Shown one piece after another: positions 11,374-23,999 of a stretch of DNA of 64,000 nt (positions within the stretch are counted from its first letter, which is position 1; every line of letters begins with the position of its first letter). The translations under genes and the position numbers were made by a program. This DNA comes from Homarus americanus (lineage: Eukaryota; Arthropoda; Malacostraca; Decapoda; Nephropidae). Below the pieces are notes generated by a model that was not told the origin of the DNA, did no database searches, and saw nothing but the letters and a program-made list of their open reading frames with translations. Location: positions 2,707,030 to 2,771,029 of the forward strand of contig NW_024748870.1 in NCBI RefSeq assembly GCF_018991925.1. The letters run 5' to 3'.

Positions 11374-12422
11374 TTTATTTATTTTTTACAATATCATCGT
11401 TTGTGTTCGTAGAAATTATATATCCAGTCGCCAGTCACTGTATAAATGCAGACAATATAATGGGCTACGTAGTTTATAGCTTTCGTCAATGTCTAACTAA
11501 CCACTATCACTGTTTATCAACTCTCCCGCAGTAACCGTCTGTAAAAATGAGTCCAAATCACTATCCTTTCCCTCTGGTTGACAGTTTCTGCTCCAGAGTT
11601 ATCAACCAGATTGCAGTGTGGTGACGAAGGGATAACAACCACAAACTGATTCTTCACATACGCCTAGAATCAATGATCTTACACGATGTAGAATCATAAA
11701 ACAGAAGCATTGTAATTTTCCACCAAGATGCTTGATCACAGCATTGACTCACGTGTGTATTAATATAAAACTGTCTTCGATTTTTGTTTCAGTATACTAA
11801 TCAAGTTTTGACGGTACAGCCTGGTCGTATGCTCGAAAGTTTAAATTAATATTAAATGCCATATGAACAAAGTAGTGCGTGTTCATATTTTCATCATATC
11901 TGGAGGCTAAAGTAAAGTTTCATTACAATAAACAGCAAAGTTCCATCATAACAACACTATCTTGGGGCCGCTGGTTAAGTCTGTTCTCACACGTCGTAGA
12001 ATGAAAATGTATCCAGAGATCTTTAAAAAAAAAAACTGTGTATTGTCGTGATCTCTCCTGTAAGAGTGAACGGGAAGCTTGATATAGAGTTTAATGCTTT
12101 GTTAAAATAAAGGAACTATTTTTTAATGTTTTTTTTTTATACCTTATCAGATGTTGTAACAGTAAATCGGTTATATATATATATACGGTATATCTCGCCA
12201 TGTTGGAAGATGATACACCCAAACTCTATAATGAAAACCAAGAGCCTACAAAGGGACTCCCCACATCTTCATGACCTCACGTCTCACAGGCCCTTTTATT
12301 GGTTCAGGCCTAAGGCGTTCACACTCACAGGTCACTGTAATTGACTCACGCTTGGCGGGAAATACTCGCTCACTCTGACATTGTTACAATATTTAATTAT
12401 ATATTTTTGTTTGAGTTTTCTT

Positions 12423-12425
<3 letters not shown>
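11374..12425. other. 3' flank of the asparaginase gene
   Basis: AT-rich sequence with candidate poly(A) signals (AATAAA near 11926, and AAATAAAG near 12104). No second gene was seen. Confidence 0.45.
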
Positions 12426-12462
<37 letters not shown>

Positions 12463-12475
12463 TTATCTATCTATC
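12426..12475. repeat. (ATCT)n microsatellite
   Basis: Nearly pure ATCT tetramers with one T substitution. Confidence 0.9.
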
Positions 12476-14690
12476 CCCTTCAAGTTTCCCAGTTATGATT
12501 CGGTTAATATTATTCGTGAAAAAAAAATCCTTATCATTAAGAATCATATTAATAAAATGTTGTCCTTTAACTACTGATAAGAGAACGCGTTGGGCCGTAC
12601 TAAAGTCACAGAGTAGCTTGTACGGCATATTGACTCCCATTACTCTTGTGTTATCATAATAGAGGAAATTCTACCTTTGAATGACTAAAAATCCCGGTCA
12701 ATTGTTGTCACGCAGAGCAAAATTACTTTACCATTCACTAACCCTGAGTTAAGTATCGAGAAAAAAACCCCTTATAAACGGTATTGATTCCTGATGATGA
12801 AAAGACTAAATAATGATGTAAATAAAGGCTGAATACAGGTGGTGTTTACAGGTGGTGTTTACAGGTGGAGCTTACAGGTGGCGTTGGTTCAGTAAACACT
12901 TCAATAAGAGGGAGAAAAAAGGCAACGTCAAGACTTGTGTGAATATGTTGATTAGCCATTAGGGCAGTACAATACAGTAGAGATTGGCTTTTGTCGTGTT
13001 GGTGTTCGCTTATAGGCGCATATTTTACATATACCTGTATACACCCCCCCCCCCCCTTTACACACATTAATTAGTAACCAAACACCAATAATTCCTCCCG
13101 CTACTCTATTGAAAACAGTTAATTATTGACAAATACCAGAGAAGAAATGTTTCATATATCACACGTTTCTGTTAACACCTCCTATATGGTACCAGCGACA
13201 ATGTTACTCATAAGATATAATGATCTACCATGGAGAGGAATTGATCGTGGTCACTTCATCACTTTGCCCTGATTCACGAATATTAGTACATCTAAATATT
13301 TTTTTTCTCTTGGCACTAAGGCGAGAAAACGAAGCAGTTATGATGATGGAGGTGTATTCTTAGAACCATTTATTTTTACAATATATATATTTCTTCCGGA
13401 TGACTTTGCAATGATATTAGATTAGGAATGTTATCTACTACACTGCATTGGTACCCCACCGTTTAATAAGCTCTACTGACAATATATTCCAGGTTGTGTG
13501 GGTCTGTTATGCCTGTTCATGGTGGAACCCAAAATTAAAACAATAAAAAATTCACGGCATGTGGCATTGGTCAGTTGCCAACGAAGTTATCCAACCGCCT
13601 TTAAGGGTGTTTGTAGGGTATCAAGAGGCCAAATGCACATATCCCATTCGTGTAATAATACTATATTTATAAACTTAACAACAACCATACATACGCCTAA
13701 AGTAATTTCTTCACAATCCATTTTTACGTCAGGTTTAGTCAGGTCGACACTGCCCTCGTCTGCCATATAAACACGACCTGTTTCTTTTAGTTGTGACAAT
13801 ATTAATATCAGTATTAGTTTTAGCATTATTGGTATTATTATATGTATAAATCTAATCAGATGTGCTTCACTAGACCATCAAAAATAAACTTATGAACTGT
13901 TAAATTATGACTTTCTAAACACGTTAAATTTGTACCCCCACAAATTTCCTATATGATATTAAATATTTATTACTACAAAGATATATGACATTTGATAGAT
14001 TTTTCTCACCCATCTATTTATATTTATTTTATTAATATTATTTTTAATATACTACAACGGAAAACAAACTTGAGATGATAAAATTAGTAACAGTTTGAAG
14101 AATTTTAACGAGACAACGAATGTTTCCCCGAGTGTTGACGGTCCACCATCAGTGACTAGCCAGTGCCGGGCAAACGACGCCATTTACTGTCTCCCACATA
14201 GCGTACTATCATAACCTGATTCCCACATCGACTCTGTAAAACATTGCTAGAATAATGACGCGACAAACATATAAGATAAAGCTCTGGTGAGGAATGGTGA
14301 GAAGTTTAAAGTGTCATGCCAAGGTTTACGGCTGTTGGGGACAAACATTATCTCAAACGTATTTGATAATTTCTTGGTAAAAAAATAACGATAATATCAA
14401 TCACATCTTCAGTGCTAAGTGATAATATAGTGATTGGTATTGTTTTGGAATATTGAGTGTGTGACTTAAGTGATAATTTGCGTTCTCGATTAAGTGAAAA
14501 TAAGTGATCTATAGGTCAAGTGGGTAAGAAAGAGGAGACGTCTAGCTACGTAAATAAGCTATGGAATCGAACCAAATTTTTTGAAGATCCTATTGACATG
14601 ATACTGAACACGGAAATGGAAATGAGAGGCACAGAACCTATTAGGACCTAACCTAACCTACTTGACCTAACCTCCTAACCTGTGCATTGT
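12476..14690. other. AT-rich intergenic stretch
   Basis: A C11 homopolymer lies at about 13045-13055. Frames at 13498-13770 (+) and 13587-13826 (-) overlap on opposite strands and have no recognised domain. A 'ttaagtgataa/ttaagtgaaaataa' segment at about 14405-14520 resembles 18340-18450. Nothing else could be supported. Confidence 0.45.
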
Positions 14691-14869
14691 CGTTTGGATT
14701 TTCTTACTGCCTATCATCCAAACAATATCTCTATTAAAAATAACGAATTCAATCCAATGTAAATCGTGATAAACTCTCCTGATGAGATCGTCGTATGTTT
14801 TTTGACAAGTAAACAAAGACTGCGGACGATCCCTCATGGACGACGTGAAACAAAACACGATCGCCACGG
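14690..14869 (-). CDS. Possible orphan 5' coding exon
   Basis: On the - strand a frame beginning MGSSVAIVFCF and running through KTYDDLIRRVYHDLHWIEF has mixed, protein-like composition. It reaches a possible donor (CACAG/GTTAGG near 14690), so an exon read of about 60 residues is possible. The larger frame upstream (to 15074) is Pro/Ser/Leu low complexity. No homologous family was recognised, no downstream exon was found, and it may be chance. Confidence 0.2.
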
Positions 14870-15258
14870 AAGATCCCATGGCACCGATGATGATAATGAA
14901 GTGAAGTGGCGGATGAATTTGCCGTGAGAGAAAGAGAGAAGGGAAGAGAGAAGGGAAGAATATAAACGGGAAGTAAAGTAGTAGGTAGTGATTACAGGTG
15001 GGCTGTCCACCTAGCCGAGTCGAGGTGGTTGTACTGATTGGTTGGGGTGGTGGACTGGTGGTCATACACAGCACGTGCCAGCTCGCTCAGGGGAGGAAGG
15101 AGGGGGGGCTTTAGCTAGCTAGGCATTCATTAGTGTAGTGTGTGTGTTAATTTATGTTTGTTAAATGGTGGTGTTATTTGTTCACATATATCTATATAAA
15201 GTGGGTTTCTTCTTCTTTTAACTGGGAGAAGATTGGGTCCTCCAACTCTTCAAGTTTG

Positions 15259-15381
15259 CTCCTGAACCACGAACCCCGAGATTCAGACACGTGAACCCAA
15301 AACAGTAGACACTGATGCATTATTCTGCCCATAAATGATTCGGATTTATGAATCTGAATCTCGGGGTTCGTGGTTCAGGAG
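15259..15381. repeat. 28-bp perfect inverted repeat with 67-bp loop
   Basis: Arms 15259-15286 and 15354-15381 are exact reverse complements. The core GAACCACGAACC/GGTTCGTGGTTC is also found inverted at 24157-24168 and 24268-24279. The structure could be the hairpin of a small non-autonomous transposon or the 3' end of the neighbouring retroelement. Confidence 0.85.
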
Positions 15382-15389
15382 GAGAGGCG

Positions 15390-17560
15390 ACAGGACTTTT
15401 GTGGGTGACTGTACGTGTGTTCAGTGGTTCGATATTGTATAGTTCATGAAGTTCTTGTATTTTGGTGGTGTATGGGGGGGGGGTTGCTTTGATGCTCTAC
15501 GGAAGCTTTGTTTTGTACTGATTGAAGCTTAAGTTGACTGATCGTGCTGAGTGGTATTGGTGGGTACTCCAGGTGGGGGCAGACAAGTGCTTTGAATAGG
15601 TGTAGTTAAATGTTGGTGTCCATTTTGATGAATCTTCGTAGTTTTGTGAGTTGTGATTGGACAAGCATTTTTCGTTGTGTTAGGTGTTTTGTTATGCCTG
15701 TTCTTGTTATTGTGAGTCCCAGTTTTTTTGTTAACTGTGATTAATGCTGGGTTTGTTTTGGCAGTGTGAATGATCTTTAGTTTCTGCGTATTAGTTTGAA
15801 TTTTCCGCTTTTATTTATAATCGTTAATTTGCTCGATGGCGTGGGCTGTTTTTCGTGCCATCATCTATTTGCCCTTGCCTGAATGTCGGATGATTAGGGT
15901 TAAGTCATCGGCATAAGCTACGTATTCTCCGTGTATAGGAGGTGGCATGTCCGACGTGTATATTGTGTAGAGTGTGGGCGAGAGGTTACTTCCCTGTGGT
16001 ACTCCGCTGTATAACTTGATGCTTGGGCCTATGTGATTACCAATGATATTTTTTGCTTCTCTGTTATCAAGGAAGTTACAAAGAAAAGAAGTAAAGTTGT
16101 TGGGGAAGTTCTTGGTTGGTTATTTTGTATTTGAGCCCTAAGTGACAGACCTTGTCGAATGCTTTTACTACGTCCCTTAATACTACGTTGCATTGATCTC
16201 TATTGTGCATTGCGTTTGCTATGTTTTCATAAATTAGGGCTAAGGCTGTATGGGTTCCTCGATCGTCAAGAGTGTTTATGTCTATGCTGGGACTTGGTTG
16301 CCAGATGTGGGTTGTGTGTGTCATGTGATTGGTTACTTGTCGCTCGGTGTTTATACAGAAATTCAGGTTTTCTTCGTGACTTATTTGGAATATTTTGCTC
16401 CAATATTTCCTGAATTCGGGTTCTTGTTCTTTAGGTTGAGTTAATTTGATTTAATTGCAATTTAAAATGTAGTTTAATTCATTGTTGGAGGTTCCCATTA
16501 AGTGTTTAATTTTCCGCCATAATTTTTTCGGGTTGTGGTAATTTGCTTCTGTGTCTGTTATCAGTTTCTCCCAGTTATTCACGTATGCTTCTTTGGACAT
16601 GTTTCTTAATTGTTTGTGTATGATGTTATATTGTCTTCTGTATTCTGGCGTACTATATTGTTCTATGATTAATTTCATTTAGTAACTGAATTGTGTCTGT
16701 AGAATTCTTGCTTGATGTGAGTACTGAGGGTGTGGTAATGTACGGTGAGTGGTCTTGGGTATGTGGTGTTCCATTGCTTGGTTCACGTTTTCGTTCCATA
16801 TCTCCAGTGTGTTGTCTATTTGGGAGGCGTGTTTGTTGTGTAGTTGGGTGATTTGATGGTTGCTTAACTCTTGTTTGAATTCCTCCCAGTTGGACCGGCT
16901 GTAGCTGTGTCTCATCCTGGCAGGGATCTGTATTGGCGACGTGGAGAGTGTGGCTACGATAGGGTGATGGTCACTGGTGGTTATTGGGCCACGTTCTGTT
17001 AGTAGGTTAAGATGGCGATGTTGATTTGTTAATACGATGTGTGGATGCCCGATGTGACCTGGTCTGATGTATGGGGGGGGAATTCCGGGCCAAGGTGTAT
17101 AGCGTTGTCGTGGTTCAAGAATGTGTTTAGGATTTGCTCTACGGCGTTGTTGTCCTGGTGCTCCAAAACACGGTGTAGTGCATTTAGGTCACCCAGAAAA
17201 TATGTTGGGCTGTTTATTTCAATGGCCAGAAAGTTTTCTTGAAATGAGTCGTGTATCTTGTGCTGTATGTTCCGTTTGATGGCTCTAGCAATTCCGTCAT
17301 GTAGTGGATCTTGACTGTTTTTTTTTGATAGACTGTGAACTTTAATATTTTTAATTTTTCTGAGTTTTTCTTACCATGCGAATTTATGAGGATAATATCT
17401 ACCTCTATGTTACGGTGTGTGTTAAATAGTTCGCTTGCTCTCTGTGGGATCCATGCTAAAACATTGTGTTGGATTATTTTAAGTTTGTTTATAATGAAAG
17501 CTGGTGCCTAGAGCTGGTTTGCGTCATCTTTGCCGACCGCTGATCCCCTGACCCCCTTCT
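15390..17560 (-). mobile_element. Jockey-like non-LTR retrotransposon fossil (endonuclease plus reverse transcriptase)
   Basis: Read on -, from the 5' end: endonuclease segments (KIIQHNVLAWI near 17490; TYFLGDLNALH near 17190; TTSDHHPI near 16970), a linker (about 16450-16915), then reverse transcriptase (VVKAFDKVCHLG near 16150; GVPQGSNLSP near 15990; YVAYADDLTLI near 15910). The YADD metal-binding box is intact. The frame is broken by several stops and shifts (for example near 16130, 16680 and 17030), so the copy is dead. No RNase H or tail was found before 15390. Such elements copy themselves by target-primed reverse transcription. Confidence 0.85.
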
Positions 17561-17864
17561 CTCCGTCAGCAGGCCAAGGCGGATTTTTTATACGATAACT
17601 GATCAACTCTCTCTATCCTGTTGTGTCTTGTGAGAATTCGTCCCTTCTTAGAGTTTCAATATGTGAGTCTTATAGGGTTTTGTCTGTGTATTTGTATTTT
17701 ATCTTGCCTTACCTTATTTCTACCAGGAGTCTTTGTTGACACTATGGCGGGGAGGGGGGGTGTAGTGGTGAAAAATCGCAACCTAATTTCGTCTCCCAGG
17801 TGTTCATTCTCTCGTGGTCTTTCTGGGTGACGGTGGTGGTGCTATAGTGTTAGTTTTATTCTCT

Positions 17865-17979
17865 ATGGTGGTGTTGAGTTTAGTGGTGTTGAGTTTGGTG
17901 GTGTTGAGTTTGGTGGTGTTGAGTTTGGTGGTGTTGAGTTTGGTGGTGTTGAGTTTAGTGGTGTTGAGTTTGGTGGTGT
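17865..17979. repeat. 15-bp minisatellite
   Basis: About eight copies of TTGAGTTTGGTGGTG. It reads as VVLSL repeats in a short + frame that has no other support. Confidence 0.9.
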
Positions 17980-19671
17980 GTTCTGTTTTTTGTAGGGATT
18001 TCGTCTTCTTCCTCCATCGTTATCTCCTCGCTTGCTGGCTCGGGGTATACGGTCCGGTAATTACTGTAAATAATTAATTTCTTCACCTACAAAGGACTTA
18101 CAGATGTGAAATTACTGTTAATGACTAGTGTTTGCAATGTTTTTACCCTGCTTATTCTCTTTTGTTTCATGACCTGCCCACTAACAGGTATCTTATGATC
18201 GACGGATAGGCTAAAAAAGAAAAAAAAAATGCTACAATGTTGTCAATTCGATTTTATTACTCAGTATCATCCAAACACTTCATGAAAATTTGGTGCAATT
18301 CCACGAAGTCCTTTTGGTGCTAACTGTCGCCTCTACTTACCCAGTGATCTCGGTTAAGTGAAAATAATGATCTCCTTTAAATGACAATTAATTTTCTCGG
18401 TTATGTGAAAATATTTGATGTCGGTTAAGTGATAATTAGTGACCACGGGATGACTCCACCAACAAGACCATCAGTGAGTATTTTTACTGTTTTGGGTAAT
18501 ATTCAAGATGTTGTTCCAGCCTTAACAGCTACCTGACTAAATTCCTCCTTAGAAAATAAAAACTTTCTTTCCTCGAGAAACTGACAAAGTGTAGGAGGAT
18601 TTTTTTTTTTTGGCCAGATATCAGTTTTGGTTTATAAAATGGGCGGTGGAAGATGGCCGCCACTAGTGTTAGCTTTACACTGTAGGAATGGTCTTTTATG
18701 AAAGGAAATCTATTGTGTTTAAGGAGATTATACTGTGATTTATTTGTAGTACTTTAGGTGAGATCTGGTAAGTTATAAAAAATTATAGACTAAGAATATT
18801 TTGCCTTAATAACTAATTGCTAGCTGCTGACCTCTTGAGTGTCAATGATGTCATATTTAAATTACTTGATATTTTTCACAACAGTAATTTCAGGAATGAT
18901 GATGTGTTCTTGTTGTTTAATCTGTTCACGCTCTTTGAGAAATTGTCAGACGAAAAAAACTTGAGATAATAATTGGTTACCATCTTATGTAAATAAACAA
19001 ATCTCCAGGAACAACAACAACAACGTCTGACTAAGAGGAGCCATCAGTCAGGTGAAGTGAAGTGAAGTGACACAAAACACTTTCCTTCACCAGTTTTTTT
19101 TTCTGAAAGTAATGAAATTTTTATTTTCCATGAAGAAATTTCGTCAGGTAGCTCATAAGGCCAGTTCAATCATGTCAAGTATTACTAAACAAACTATTAT
19201 CATATTCTTCTACTTTTTGGTGACAACTATTTCTTCCAAAAAGCTAAACACATGAATATTGATACACAGTCGTACTTATATGTAAATTTTGATGTAGTGG
19301 ATATAAAGACAGTACTATATCCTGTGTCATACTTGTATTTGTAATGTGGACATGACAGTAGTTGGTCAGTCATATGTTTCTCTGTAAAACGACGAGGATA
19401 AGACCGGTAAAGGTTTGGAAAAGGTCAACCACGGAATTCCATATTGATTTGTTTATGGAGGGACAGAGTAAACAATACTTTATAACGTTATGTTGGATTT
19501 TTTTATTATTTTATTTATTTTTTAACTTTAATTAAATGTTCATACACCCTGGATAGGTAATGCACTCGAGGTGGGGCACACAACCTCCTGCAAGGGGGAC
19601 ATTACCGACCCGGGGTACACACATACACATTTGATGATATTTAGAGCTATTTGTCAACCCCCCCACGGCAC

Positions 19672-19674
<3 letters not shown>
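17980..19674. other. Non-coding stretch with one promoter-like element
   Basis: AAGATGGCCGCC at about 18652 resembles a YY1 site, but no exon follows. Diverged 'ctcggttaagtgaaaataa' repeats lie at 18340-18450. No gene was supported. Confidence 0.4.
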
Positions 19675-19739
<65 letters not shown>

Positions 19740-19745
19740 TATATA
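19675..19745. repeat. (CA)n microsatellite
   Basis: Pure CA of about 60 bases ending in a short TA run. Confidence 0.9.
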
Positions 19746-20539
19746 CTCATGAAAATGTGTATACTGTATTTATGGTGAGGTATGGAATTAAAGAGAGAAA
19801 AGTGTCGTAAAATATAGTTACTTTACGGTAGTCCTCTTACTGTTACACAATTGTTATCTAATACCTTTATTTGGTTTAGGTTTAAGGCATTTGGGCATGT
19901 GGTTTTATTGACTGCCTTATAAAGACTTCTGGTAGTTCATATGTGTTTGAGTAGATTGTGAAAAATATTGAACTTTTGTGGTCTACCTTAAGTCGGGGTT
20001 GTAGGATCTGTGTACTGTATCGTCAATGGCTGGGTTGATGATTATATTTTTCTGGATTTGGTAAAGTACAAACATGTTCTTTAAATGCAGGAGAAAAACC
20101 CAAATTCTATTCTTATTGATTTTTTTTAGTTCCAATGGAAATGGATACAGAGACAATTTTTTTCATCACATTCTATCTTTCCTTTTTATCAGACTCAATG
20201 TCTTGTTTTCGTATACACAAATGGGAGGTTTTCTCGGTTTAGCGTGTACAGTGTTCTTTTGGTAAGTTCAACACAGATGCAAATAATATTCAGCTCAAGT
20301 ATATACTAACAATCCAAACTAACACCAGTAGTTTTTCTGCTCAATACAAATGCACTCCAGTTAAAAATATACGCAGAGAAAAATTCGAGTTTATATTAAG
20401 AACTTGCGTATCGATTAAAGAACTTGCGTATCGATTAAGAGCGGATTGCAGCAACACATTCTCAGCATTAGATGTGTTTTGCTTAATACAGACTGTGTTG
20501 TAACGTCTCCCATCCCTGTAGCCCCAAGAAACCTCCTCA

Positions 20540-21235
20540 GACCCCATAACCCGCCATCTGCTCACACACCGGCCCCCATCATCCCCCGGCCCCATCATCC
20601 CCTGCCCCATCATCCCTCAGCCCCCACCACCAGCCCCATCAACCCCCAGCCCCATCAACCCCCAGCCCCCATCATCCCCTGCCCCATCATCCCTCAGCCC
20701 CACATCAACCAACTCAGCCCCATCATCCCCTGCCCCATCATCCCCAGCCCCATCATCCCCCAGCCCCATCATCCCCTGCCCCATCATCCCTGCCCCATCC
20801 TCAGCCCCATCAACCACCAGCTCCCATCATCCCCCCTGCCCCATCATCCCCCAACCCCATCATCCCCAGCCCCCATCATCTCCCAGCCCCCATCATCCCC
20901 CAGCCCCCATCATCCCCGCCCCATCATCCCTCAGACCCCATCAACCACCAGCCCCATCAACCCCCAGCCCCATCAACCCCAGCCCCATCATCCCCCTGCC
21001 CCATCATCCCTCAGCCTCATCAACCACCAGCCCCATCATCCCCTGCCCCATCATCCCCAGCCCCATCATCCCCAGCCCCCATCATCCCAGCCCCATCATC
21101 CCCCAGCCCCATCATCCCCCAGCCCCCATCATCCCCAGCCCCCATCATCCCCTGCCCCCATCAACCACCAGCCCCCCCATCCCCCAGCCCCATCATCCCC
21201 CAGCCCCATCATCCCTCAGCCCCCATCTCCCTATT
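20540..21235. repeat. CCCCATCATCCC satellite
   Basis: About 700 bp of a variable 13-17 bp unit (CCCCATCATCCCCCAGC with CATCAACC variants). It is open in frame on + as a 265-residue Pro/His protein, but it has no splice sites, no non-repetitive domain and no start context. It is treated as non-coding. Confidence 0.9.
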
Positions 21236-21800
21236 TATCGTAAAAGCTTCTGATTTACGAGTCGCAGGGTTCATACCTCATGGAAAGGGTAGATTGACAA
21301 CACCGAATGTACCAGTCGGAAAAGTCCCCAACTGTACATAGACACTGCAGGTATGATGATAATGGTTAATAGACAAAAAAAATGAAACAAAATTATCTCA
21401 TAATTGACTTACAAGTTTATTTCCTTTTTTCAATTAATAACTACAAATTATAAGTTGTGCATCATGATAAAAATAGTAAAATAATAAGGCTACACGTAGT
21501 AATACTGTACTCAGGATACCTTAGAACACATCAAGTGATTTGGACTTTTCTGAACTGGTTATTTGACTTTTTTCTTTTTTTGAGAGAGAGAGAGAGAGAG
21601 ATCAATTTTGTAAATCAAATCCTACATATACAAGCTTATGTTAAATAGAATTACCTTTCATAATGTTCATAGCTTATCTAGTGTACAAACTTTCATAGAA
21701 CACGTGCTTAAATATCTTAGTGGTTAAAGTACAGTACAGACAACAGCCTGCGTCACAGTATATAATTATGATATAAACAAGATATATCATTATACCTTTT
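21236..21800. other. AT-rich stretch 3' of the - strand secreted gene
   Basis: Contains TTTATT at about 21417 (AATAAA on -), a candidate but distant poly(A) signal, and a short GA run at about 21581-21601. No gene seen. Confidence 0.4.
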
Positions 21801-21804
21801 TGGT

Positions 21805-22297
21805 CTTCAGCAGGAGTCATCACCAGCAATCATCACCACCAGTAGTCATCATTATTAAATTTCATCACACCAGTTGTCATCACTAACAGCAGTCATCACC
21901 TCCAGTTGTCATTACCAGCAGGAGTCATCATTATCAAGTCATCACCAACAGGAGTGATGACCACCAGAAGTCTTTACTAACAGGGGTCATCAATAACAGT
22001 CATCACCACAATGAATCCTCACCAACAAGGCGTCATCACCACCAAAACTCATCATCAGCAGGAGTTATCACCATCAGTTGGTATTACCAGCGGCATTCAT
22101 CTCAAAGAGTCATCACCAACAGCAGTCATCACCAAAAGTCATATCCATCAGTCATAACCATCACTAAGAGTCATCACCAACAGTAGTCATCACCACCAAA
22201 AGTCATATCCAGCAGTCATCACCATCACTAAGAGTCCATCACCACAAAGTCATATCCATCAGTCATCACCAAGAGTCATCACCACCAGCAGTCATCA
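21805..22297. repeat. Degenerate CAGTCATCACCA repeat reaching the stop codon
   Basis: Imperfect 'cagcagtcatcaccaac' units run without a break into the - strand TGA stop at 22298-22300. This repeat therefore supplies the 3' UTR of the secreted gene, and its last copies may have shaped the stop. Confidence 0.8.
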
Positions 22298-22998
22298 TCA
22301 CTCAGCTGGCTTCACCCAAAGAGAGATATCCTTGATTTCCAGACTGTCTTTAGAGGTGATGCCAGTGATCCAGTTGAAGCCACGGTGTTTGATAGTCCCG
22401 TTGTAGAGCTTTAGCTGTTCCTCCACGCTCCTGACACCTTGAGCTTCACAGTTATTTGTAGAATAGAAGAAGCTCTTGCAGGTGGATTGCTTGTTTTCTT
22501 TAACGAGTGTCCGATTAGTGAATGGCGCCCCCCACTCGTTCCCAGCTACACCCTCGATATAGTCCCCTACACTCAGTACACCATTCGCCATTGCTACAGA
22601 GCTGAAGGTTGAATTCACAACTTCGTCATTCATGTAGACAATTCTCACTGCCAGTAAGAGATGTATATTAGGGATTTGGAGTTTGCTCGGCCATATCTTC
22701 TGCCAGCCGTAATCACAAGACACCTTAATAATCTTCGAAGTATTTAACCAGAGAAGTAAGGTGCCTTTCTTGAGAGGTCGTAGGTCCCAGCAATAATGGG
22801 GAAAATTCTCACATTTGGACCCCCAGCAGTTTGGACGACCACAAACATTACAGTTATTATTTTTCTTCATACATGTAGAGAAGCAGGTAGTGTCACCGAG
22901 GGTTCTGTTGCCGGGCTGCATCTCGTAGTAGAAATAACCTGAAAGAGTGAAGGAATTGTATGTTTCATCTGTCAGATTAGTTATGAAAAAGTTTAGCA

Positions 22999-23075
<77 letters not shown>

Positions 23076-23677
23076 CTACACTACATAACACACCTTCATG
23101 TAATGCAAGTACATTCCTCATGGTGCATCGGTTGAGGGAGGAGAGGAAACAGGTGCGTGTGGCTGGATGGATGACTGTAGAGGAACAGTTGAATGTTGCC
23201 AGACAGAATCGCCCACACTCCATCACTCCCCAGGGACTCAACACCTCCTCTGGTAACGAAGAAAATAAAGAAACATCACTTAACATATCATAACAACACA
23301 ACACAACACTAAACTATATAACGCAACACAATATAACACAACACAATAGAACACAACACATGAGGTGGTGGTGATGAGTGAGTGTACATGTCTGTTTTCT
23401 GTATGTATGTATGTATGTATGTATGTATGTATGTATGTATGTATGTATGTATGTATGTATGTACTGTATGCGACTCACCAACTGATATTTTCATCTTGGT
23501 AAGGAAGTAATGACCAATAACCCCAACAGGAAGGGTATTCTTATACTCTGGGCCAGTGGTGATGAAGGTGCCTCTAGTGGTGATGAGCTGAGACCCATAG
23601 GTACCCCACACCCACCCTCCCAACGATACCCACCACGTCCACCATATAGTATTCAACACCCACATATGTCTCTTCAC
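22298..23677 (-). CDS. Secreted cysteine-rich protein with PAN-like domain, paralog A
   Basis: Three exons on -: 23677-23479, 23249-23094, 22938-22298, giving 331 residues. Both introns are phase 1 with GT...AG ends (229 and 155 bp; each holds a microsatellite). A Trp-rich hydrophobic leader (MWVLNTIWWTWWVSL) predicts secretion. M1 at 23677 or M5 at 23665 could start. Then GTFITTGPEYKN, a PAN/apple-like cysteine block in exon 2 (ECGRFCLATFNCSS...CFLSSLNRC), and a C-terminal region starting GYFYYE with CFSTC, a dense cysteine cluster, CWD, VSCDYGW, VGDYIEGVAGNEWGAPF and FNWITGI. Several N-x-S/T sites are present. The partner is the + gene at 29485-34334, with the same exon plan. I do not recognise the C-terminal domain. 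Ligand binding or recognition outside the cell is a guess from the architecture. Confidence 0.85.
22991..23074. repeat. (CT)n microsatellite in intron 2 of paralog A
   Basis: About 80 bases of CT fill half of a 155-bp intron. Confidence 0.9.
23399..23464. repeat. (GTAT)n microsatellite in intron 1 of paralog A
   Basis: Nearly pure GTAT tetramers, 15 bases from the exon 1 donor. Confidence 0.9.
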
Positions 23678-23980
23678 ACGTTATCTGTCTCTCTCTGTCT
23701 CTGCTGGGGATGAGATAATGCCCAGGAGAGATACAATGAGTAGAGAGATAGGTTTCGCCATAGGAGAGACAATGCATTAATTTCTTCTTAACTAAAATAT
23801 TGCAATGACTAAAACTCAAATATGGTAATACAAAAAAAAAACGAAAATATCTCAATAAAAACGAGATTATTTAATTAATTTCAATATATTAAGTCAATGT
23901 GTATACTAACGTCGTCTACCTGAAGTATAAGAGCACCAGGTGGATGGCACGGTTCAGCTCCAGGTGTGTGCAATGAACGG

Positions 23981-23999
23981 AGGTCCATATATATATACC
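23981..23999 (-). promoter_or_regulatory. Possible TATA box for paralog A
   Basis: GGTATATATATATGG on - lies about 310 bases before the start codon. A CAG/GTAGAC donor near 23918 could close a 5' leader exon. No clear initiator. Confidence 0.3.

Noticed and set aside
13498..13826. Overlapping frames on opposite strands (90 and 79 codons)
   Set aside because: No domain, no splice-supported neighbours, and neither strand is preferred.
18650..18665. YY1-like motif as a promoter
   Set aside because: A single motif with no exon or start context downstream.
20446..21243. 265-codon Pro/His-rich frame
   Set aside because: It is entirely the CCCCATCATCCC satellite. Unit length varies and nothing outside the repeat looks coding.
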